Shown piece after piece: positions 56,687 through 64,000 of a stretch of 64,000 nucleotides of DNA. Origin of the DNA: Corydoras sp. C115 (lineage: Eukaryota > Chordata > Actinopteri > Siluriformes > Callichthyidae); contig JAFMOC010000024.1 of the NCBI GenBank assembly GCA_019802505.1, forward strand, positions 1,681,501 through 1,745,500, given 5' to 3'. Below the pieces are notes generated by a model. That model ran no database searches and was not told the origin of the DNA. It saw nothing but the letters and a program-made list of their open reading frames with translations. Every line of letters begins with the position of its first letter. The first letter of the stretch is position 1. The translations under genes were made by a program, and so were the position numbers.

Positions 56687-58162
56687 GGAAGTAAACATGT
56701 GAAAGGGATTTTAAAAAATAGTTGTACAACGTAAAATAAAAGAGTAACTTTTTCCAAGTAAGGTAATTAAGTCAATACAAGAGATTTCCTGAAAAACATT
56801 ATATTTAATAATGTCTTTTGTAGAGGACTTAAGTTATTTAAGCTAAGGATTTAACTTAAAAGTAATTTAAACCATTTCATACTTCGCCACAAACCGTATA
56901 GTGTCCAAGCAATCCTTGTTTTTCATCATTTCGGGCTTTCAGCATGCCTCTTTGTTTAATAAATCCCTAACAATCATTCAACTTGGCTGCACATTCCAGA
57001 AGCTTCAAAGCATAAAAACAGCTGGCTTTAAGCATCCTGACTGTCAGGGTTTCCTTTGCTGTCCGTGATGGATATATCAAACCAGTGAGCCGGAAGTAGA
57101 TGTCTCAATCTACACCATCAGCCAGCACAACACACCCATCACTTTTCTGCATAATTTATTCATACTGAGCTTTTACTGCATGCTATCTGCTGTGTTTTCT
57201 ACCCCTTTCACTTTCTCTTGCAAAATGATTTCTTAAAAGGCTTTATGGTCTTTGACACGTGGCCTTGATAGCAGCATGAGCTGCTTATGTATTGACATGT
57301 GGAACGTTGTAGTTTACCTTAATGAAAAGTTTTATTATAGAGCTGCAAGTATTCAGAGGCTTTTTTAATAGCTTATCAATAACATTGTGGTGCCAAACTG
57401 TACTGAGATACAACACATGAGCGGCAATCAAGTGAAATGCATGGGTTGCTTAGTTCAGCCTTGTAATGGAAATATTAAGGCTCTGACATTTAATTCTGAA
57501 AGTGGTCTTTTCTTAACATGAGCAGTCAAAGAAAGACTTGTTCCATCTCTTCTGAAATAATTGGTCTCATCTTAAGGACAGACCAATCAATTTAATATGA
57601 GACACTCATAAGCTTATAAATTTTGTACATCTAAAGGTTAGATGGAGCTTGCGCAGTGTTTGCTACAGACAAATGAATGAAACAGGAATGGATGAGGAAT
57701 GGAAATGCATGGCTCAGTGAAAAGCATTCTCTCTGGTGCGAGAGAATGGAGTGACTGACATCCATTTAGTTGATTTGCCGTTGGCAATGAGAAAATGCTT
57801 TTGAAATGAAGAGCATCTGTCCAATCTCTTTCAAAACGCTCATGCATCTCAGCGTGCCAAATCCTTGCTTACTGTGCCATGCAATGTAAGCGCAGTTCTT
57901 CTACACGAAAGGGTTTTCAGTTATAGGAGCTCTTATTGTCATATGTGATTGAAGAATACAAGAACTTGAGGTACAAAATGTTATCTTGTGACAAGTCACT
58001 GAATCAAGTCTCTAAATTTGGCTGATCATAAAGAAAAAAATTGGAAACCAACTGGCCCAAAAGAATCTGTCACCATAAAACCATGCAAATGTTTTCTGCT
58101 TGTGTTACACTCGCAGATCATATTATACAGCCAAAACTGAGCCTGTTTCTAAGGCAATTGCT
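56687..58162. other. Long low-repeat block, no gene seen
   Basis: 56880-57930 is of even composition with no known repeat. No exon supported. A candidate for conserved non-coding DNA. Confidence 0.4.
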
Positions 58163-58533
58163 TTATTCATTCATTATTTTCTGCTTAATCCTCTATTAGG
58201 GTCAGGGGCAGTGACCATGCCCATGCTCATCCAGGGGAGAACCGGGGCGTTTCAGGCACTGGATAGTGAACCCAAGACAGGTTGCCAATCTATCGCTGGG
58301 CACACTTACTCACACAGACACACACACACACCAACACTCTATATGGGACAATTTAGAGCATTCAATTTACCTTAAGTCCATGTTTTTGGACAGTGGGAGG
58401 TAATCGGAGAACCAGGAGAAATCCCATGGGGACACAGGGAGAACATGGAAACTCCACATAGATTGGGATTCGAACCTGGATCTCCAGCGCTGAGAGCCGA
58501 TCATGCTAACCACTAAGTCATTGTGCCACCAAA
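58163..58533 (-). repeat. Full-length V-SINE
   Basis: Tail TTCATTCATTATTTTCTGC, 3' part with small insertions (GAGAACCGGGGCGTTTC), a CA run, core and head ending CATTGTGCCACC on plus. Confidence 0.85.
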
Positions 58534-58611
58534 GGCAATTAATGTTAATTTAATTGTTGAAACTGTTACTCTGTTAGCAGTTTGTTTAATAGTTATAAGT
58601 TGTAATAAGCA

Positions 58612-58745
58612 GTTTAGTTATAAAGCACTTTTGTACAATTGTACATTGTAACAAAGCAGCTTTCCAGTACAGCCTTTAAACCACCAAAGAGCAAGCCTAA
58701 TCGACAGTGGCAAGAAAAGACTCACTGTTGGGTGAAACCCAATTC
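58612..58745 (+). repeat. Dispersed fish repeat fragment
   Basis: GTTATAAAGCACTTTTGTAC, AACAAAGCAGCTTTCCAG and AGAGCAAGCCTAATCGACAG, matching 34728-34870. Confidence 0.5.
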
Positions 58746-59804
58746 TTAATGGGGGACTCGCAGCCGGTCAGCATCAACAGTTTTGGGCAGCCATGTACAA
58801 ATTGTGCAGTGATCAGGTATCCATATTTAAAAATTGGAAAAACTGTTAAGTAAGTAAGTAAAACTAACTAAATAAGTCCAGTGAGACTGACAGTTGCACG
58901 ACTGCAATGCCACCAGTCCAACAGAAACCCAGGTTCCATCCAGGAATCGTCATTGCCACTGTGCTTCGGCAGAGCCATGAATGAAGCACTGACAACAGCT
59001 CAAAGAAAAAAAACCTTCAGAAATAGCAGTTAAAGCTAATAAAGCACAGTATTTAAGTAATAGACAGGGTTTGATTGACAACTGCGGTCATGAAAACATT
59101 CTTCTTTGCTTGAAACTTTGTGATTTATGTAGCACTTTGCACCTGGAGAGGCTGCATCACGTTCAGGTTGTGACCCGTTTTGTTCTGTTCTCTGCACTGC
59201 ATTATACTCTACTAGGAGCAATTCATAAGGGGAGCGCTTTTTTGTCTCCTGTATTGTTGAGTTGCAGCCTTGGCTGTTTTTCCTCGATTCTGTGTCCTTC
59301 TACAATGGCTCCACAAAAGTTCGCTACATGGTTAACAGTTTCACACACTGTTTGCTTAATGTCAGGGTCAGCTTTGTCACATTCCTGCTGTGGTGCAGTT
59401 TGTTCTGCCTCATACCCTACTGACCAATTCATCATTGGTGGGAATGCTTTGTCTCTCTCTGATCTTATTGACATGTAGATTTGATCCTTTTTCTAAACAG
59501 GCCGTGTACTCAACATCTTTCATTCTGCTTTTATTGTTCCTGTTTTGAAAGAGCACCGTGATGGATTTAGTAGCATCTAGTGTTGAAGCTGCAGACTGCA
59601 ATCAACTTAGTTTGACCTCACTTTACCAAAGTGATGGAGTGACATGGCGACTCCCACTTTCTGTTGGTTACATGAAAGGTCCACATTTTTTTTTACACCA
59701 CAGTCTTTGTCTAGATAATGTGTTTTAATCTGGATTGGCCTTACGACAACAGAATGTCAGTTCATAAATTAAGTATAGTCACTTTATCATAACATTATAG
59801 TTTT
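58746..59804. other. Low-repeat block, no gene seen
   Basis: A 135-codon frame (59071-59478 plus) has an opposing minus-strand frame and no domain; I do not call it. Confidence 0.4.
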
Positions 59805-60111
59805 CATTCATTTATTATTTCATTCCTTCATTATCTTCTACTTAATTCTCTACTAGGGTCGAGGGGGGAGTTCCCCATGCCCATCCAGGGGAGAACATTT
59901 TGGGGGCTGGGCAGACACACAGGACAGGGTGGCAAATTTAGAGCATTTCATTTACTTGAATTCATGTTTTTGGACTGTGGGAAGAAACAAGAGAACTCGG
60001 AAGAATCCCCCACACACACACACACACACACAGGGAGAACATGGAAACTCCACCTAGTTTGGATATGCAATGCTGAGAGGTGGATGTGCTGACCACTAAG
60101 TCAGCGTGCTG
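59805..60111 (-). repeat. V-SINE with (CA)n in core
   Basis: Tail ATTCCTTCATTATCTTC, 3' part GTTCCCCATGCCCATCC, a CA run at 60009-60030 replacing part of the core, and a head with CTGACCACTAAG on plus. Confidence 0.8.
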
Positions 60112-60791
60112 ATCCGGTATTCATATTGCATTGTAATTTGTAACGCTTTATAACTTTTGTCATAAACATTTGTTAATGTCCATAGATGTTTGACATAACA
60201 ATTTGACATAAGGGTTTATAACACAAAGTTACACAGTTGGTGTTGTAAACACAAATGTATTATAATATAAACTTATTTCAACCTTTGATTCTTTGGATGT
60301 TTAGACATTCTTACTCAAAACAAGATGATTACAGTTTACTTAAAGTCTGAAAAGAGCATTTATAAGCCTTTAAATGTCATTATGTATTACTATGTATGCA
60401 GTCTCTTTCAAAGAGTAATTAATGACAACACTTTACTTTATGCCTGTAACGAGAGCTTATAAGCATTTATACAGTTATGAGCACTTATAAAGTAATTTTC
60501 AGTAAAAGTGTTGATTAAACACAAACATTATAAGGCTTTATATCACTGGTCTCTATAATAAGTTGATGAACAGTTAAAATATATAATTTATAATGCATTA
60601 TGCTTCTTTGTGTTATAAAGCCTTATGGCATGTTCTTATAACACTTTATGATTCTGGTTATGTACATCAATGAACAATAACAAAGGCTTATGGCAAGTAT
60701 TATAAAGCATTATAAAAATTATATATATAAATATATAAAATATAAATATGTCAATAATGCATTATGAATACCAGATTTAGATAAAGTGTTA
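60112..60791 (+). mobile_element. Foldback MITE, left terminus lost
   Basis: Begins inside the left arm (ATCCGGTATTCATATTGC), directly after the SINE. Centre and right arm follow the 38520 copy, ending GATAAAGTGTTA. Confidence 0.75.
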
Positions 60792-61360
60792 GTGATCTTT
60801 TCAGTTCCGTCCAGAAAGTGGCATACAAGACACTGTGGTAGAGAGCTTTAATACACTACAAGATGCTAGTCCAGACTTGTCCTTTCAACCTGAATCAATG
60901 ACTCGTTCTCAGTACATAAAGATTAACGTTTTCATCTGCACATGTGTAAGTCCATCTTGGTTTGAAATGCATTCAGAAGGAACACATCATCTTCCACGAG
61001 GGGTGGCTGGTGTGATAAATAAATGAGCAGATGAGTGGGTCCCTGACAAGTGAGGGACATGGTGTACCAGGCACATTTTTTGATAGCGATCTAATTCATC
61101 TGGCAGCTGTAGATGTTGATTAAATCAGAACGTCAGCCACTTGACAAGACAAGACAAAAGCTGACGTGAAGCTTTGCAACGCAGCATGGCCAGCAGCATA
61201 GCACACATGCCACACTGGGCCTTTCCGGTACATATCCATAAAGGGTTTTGTACTGGCACTTGTCTCCTGTCCTCTGTTATTCCACCTCTGTAGCAATGAC
61301 ATCAGGCCTTTGACATGCAGCGAGAGCCTTTTTGACTGGCTATCGCCACACTGTAGACAG

Positions 61361-61362
<2 letters not shown>
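60792..61362. other. Low-repeat block, no gene seen
   Basis: Mixed composition; no exon supported. Confidence 0.35.

Positions 61363-61411
<49 letters not shown>
61363..61411. repeat. (TG)n microsatellite
   Basis: About 49 bases of TG repeat. Confidence 0.95.
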
Positions 61412-61416
<5 letters not shown>

Positions 61417-61877
61417 TATGTGTGCGAACATGGCTTTATGCCATGTCTCTCTCAGTCAGACCTCATGGCAGACAGCGAAGCTTTGCAAGTACCATCAGGA
61501 GCACAATTGAAAAAAATACCCCTGTAATTATATGGCAAACAAAGCCTCTCTTCGGAAAGGCAACACAAAGGAGTATCAATGGCAGATCAGGCAGACTGAG
61601 AAGACAGGGTGGAGGCCCAGTTGAATCGTGCAAAGAAAGACATGGTGAAACGAAAATAACAATCAAGTGGCGGCAATGCAGTGCCTGAGTCAGGGGTGTT
61701 ACTCAATGATGGAATCAGTGCCAGTGATACAGTTAATAAAGACTGGTGTTACTGTCTGCCCTTTACCTCATTTTTTGTTTTGTGGGTCTCAGATTTTAGC
61801 CCATAACTTTCTTTGTATGCTTCCCCATGATGTGATTGAAAATTGTTTCTAAGTGCAATTTTGAAATTTTTCTTGAA
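61412..61877. other. Low-repeat block, no gene seen
   Basis: Short overlapping frames on both strands, no domains. Confidence 0.35.
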
Positions 61878-62175
61878 TCGGCTTAGTGGTTAGCACATTC
61901 GCCTCTCAGCACTGAGGATCCAGGTTTGAATCCCACTCTGGGTTGGGTTTTCATGTACTCCCCATGTCCTGGTTTCCTCTGTGTTCTCTGGTTTCCTCTC
62001 ACAGTCCAAAAACATGGATTCAAGGTAAATTGAATGCTCTAAATTGCCTCATATAGAGTTTGTTTGTGTGTGTGTCTGTGTGCGTGAGTGTGCCCAGCAA
62101 TAGCAAAACCTTTTACCCTGTGTGGGTATGGGGAAACACCCCCCCCCCCTGCAATCCTAGTAGAATTGAATTAAT
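61878..62175 (+). repeat. V-SINE, slightly truncated
   Basis: Starts TCGGCTTAGTGGTTAGC, has a worn B box (GGTTTGAATCCC) and core, lost the GGCGCCCTGTCC segment, and has a C run at 62142-62150. Confidence 0.8.
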
Positions 62176-62289
62176 TAATATTGGTAACACTTTCTATGAA
62201 TCCAGTATTTATAATGCATTATTAGTGCATTTATAAAATTTTATAAAGCATTCATAACACTTTATAAAGTGATCTATTTTGCCTATTTT

Positions 62290-62363
62290 AAGGAACTGGT
62301 ATTCCACATTTAACCCATCCGTGCAGTGAAACACACGCATATACACACACTGGTGAAGTGAGT
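62290..62363 (-). repeat. SINE-C 3' scrap
   Basis: CCACATTTAACCCATCCGTG and a worn CA run on plus. ATGTGCCCAGG at 62523-62533 probably continues it beyond the V-SINE piece. Confidence 0.55.
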
Positions 62364-62522
62364 ACATGTGGGCATTCAATTGACTTGATCCATGTTTTTG
62401 GACTGTGGGAGGAAACCGGAGAACCCGGAGGAAACCCACGCGGACACGGGGAGAACATGGAAACTCCAGCCAGATTGGGATTCGAACCGGGAATCCCTAG
62501 TGCTGAGAGGCGAACGTGCTAA
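62364..62522 (-). repeat. V-SINE 5' half inside SINE-C
   Basis: CATTCAATTGACTTGATCC, well-kept core and a head ending GAACGTGCTA on plus. ATGTG occurs on both sides, a possible short duplication. Confidence 0.7.
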
Positions 62523-63149
62523 TGTGCCCAGGTGGTAATATAAATAATAAAAAAATAAAATATAAAGTAAAATAAAAAAAAGAGCTTTTTAAATTTAAAA
62601 ATTTCACATTTTTTTAAAAGAGAAATAAAACTGAAAGAAATATATATTGCACACATAAGCTTTCAAAACCAGTTATAAAAAGCACTTATAAAGCCATTTT
62701 CATTTTTTAAACACAAAAGTTACAAAGCTTTATGATACTTTGTTTTCTACAAAAAAAAGTTAATAAAAAAATTGTTGAAATGACCAATTTATAATGTATT
62801 ATGTCAATTTATTTAATAAAGCCTTATGGCATATTCTTATAACACATCTATTTTAATTAACAAAAGATTATGACAAGTGTTATTAAGTGTTGCTAATGCG
62901 TTTATAATGCATTATGAATATTTAAAGAAAGTGTTCCCAGTACTTTTAATAAAGCAATAGTGCGTGCATTATTGTGAATCAATCACCGGACAGAGGTGAT
63001 ATTGGGCCCAACACGTAGCTTTTTATTTTTTATTAACAATAATGCATAACTTCGATATATATATATATATATTATTGAATATTGTTTGTCTAAATGCTAT
63101 TTATATTATTCTTAATTCTTTTTATAATGTTGAATGATTTAAAAGGTTG

Positions 63150-63765
63150 GGTGATACTTTACCCAAATCTGATATTCATAATGCATTATTAACACATTTA
63201 TAAAGCTTTATAAAGTAATTAATAATGCTTTATAATACTTGTTATAAGCCTGTGTTAATGTCCATAGATGTACATAACCACACTCATAAAATGTTATGAG
63301 AACATGTCATAAGGCTTTAAAACACAAAGTGACATTATAAATGATACTTATTATAGAGACAAGCAACTTAAAGTCTTGTAAGTTTTGTGTTTAGTGAATG
63401 GTTCTCATGAAAATGACTTATAAGTTCTCATAACTTAATAAAAGTTTATAAAAGCTTATAAGCTCTTTTTGTAAGTGTTGTCATAAATTACCTTTTTAAA
63501 AGGGACTGCATACATAGTAGTATATAATGACTTCAAGTATGAATGTATAAACATCCAAAGAATCAAATTTAAATAAGTTCATGTTATAATTCATTATGTC
63601 ACTTTGGGTTATAAACCCTTACTCCAAATTGTTATAACAATTTATGACTATGATTATACACATCTATGTACATTAAGAAAGGCTTATGACAAATGTTATA
63701 AAGCATTAAGAACACTTTATAAAGCTTTGTAAATGCACTTATGAGATTCTTAAGAAATTGTTACC
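63150..63765 (+). mobile_element. Foldback MITE, 616-bp copy
   Basis: GGTGATACTTTACCC at left, AAATTGTTACC at right. The orientation is opposite to that of the 38520 copy. Flanks AAAGGTTG and AAATAATG match at five of eight positions. Confidence 0.75.
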
Positions 63766-64000
63766 AAATAATGTATTGTTGTCACACATTGATATGTGAT
63801 GCGGTCAGTGGTGTGCATTATTGTCAATAATGTCACAGAACAAATAGTTTAGCCAATCAGATTTAAGGATTGGAACTACCTGTTTTATAATATTCATTAT
63901 TAGTACATCGTTTGAATTGTTCAGTATCCTGGTTATTATAATAAACATGGAAGGTAAATTAAAGTTCCAAACTTATACAAATATGATTTTTATCCTAGCT
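63766..64000. other. Unassigned sequence at window end
   Basis: AGCCAATCAGATTTAAGGATTGG-type words at 63850-63890 look like common fish repeat DNA, family unknown to me. No gene seen. Confidence 0.3.

Larger units (their letters stand above)
62183..62938 (+). mobile_element. Foldback MITE with two SINE scraps
   Basis: GGTAACACTTTCTATGAATCC at the left. The body is interrupted at 62290-62533 by SINE-C and V-SINE pieces, then A/T-rich sequence. The right arm resumes near 62650 and ends AAAGTGTTCC. Confidence 0.7.

Noticed and set aside
59071..59478. 135-codon plus-strand frame as a host exon
   Set aside because: Starts with a non-coding-like context, has an antisense frame of similar quality and no recognisable family.

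Overview
This window looks like AT-rich intergenic or intronic DNA from a ray-finned fish. The evidence is many tRNA-headed SINEs of the V-SINE type, long (TA)n, (TG)n and (CT)n tracts, a Tf1/sushi-type chromodomain retrotransposon, and scraps of fish LINE and Tc1 elements. I could not recognise a host exon, a functional RNA gene or a CpG-island promoter. The species cannot be fixed from this stretch.

The dominant object is a Ty3/Gypsy LTR retrotransposon at 4179-11057. It has two LTRs of about 1.13 kb that differ by roughly 1 percent, and a perfect ATAAT target duplication. Gag has a coiled-coil start and a CCHC zinc knuckle. Pol reads protease, reverse transcriptase, RNase H, integrase, chromodomain and an arginine/proline-rich tail. 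Five one-base frame breaks and one deletion that removes the third integrase catalytic position disable the coding region. It sits inside an older foldback MITE that also holds a SINE fragment.

A second, non-autonomous LTR element lies at 31084-32401. It has 452-bp LTRs, a perfect AATGT duplication and only about 0.4 kb of interior without a convincing coding region. In both LTR elements the ten bases starting one base after the 5' LTR are complementary to ten bases inside the LTR, about 30 bases downstream of a TATA-like box. That is the layout of self-primed reverse transcription known from the Tf1/sushi group, and it is the most interesting signal in the window. A minus-strand remnant of the same small LTR lies at 46189-46361.

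The rest is layered repeats. An AT-rich foldback MITE family (ends GGTAACACTTT / AAAGTGTTACC, long inverted arms, likely 8-bp target duplications) occurs in about fourteen copies or fragments. V-SINEs occur in about forty copies or fragments on both strands, several inserted into MITEs. Two further SINE families, dispersed fish repeats, a Tc1/mariner transposase remnant near 40.9 kb and a LINE 3' remnant near 48.6 kb are also present. Between them lie low-repeat blocks (about 11.2-14.7, 33.2-34.5, 36.2-38.5, 39.2-40.5, 51.5-52.9 and 56.7-58.1 kb) that could hold conserved non-coding elements, which only an alignment can show.
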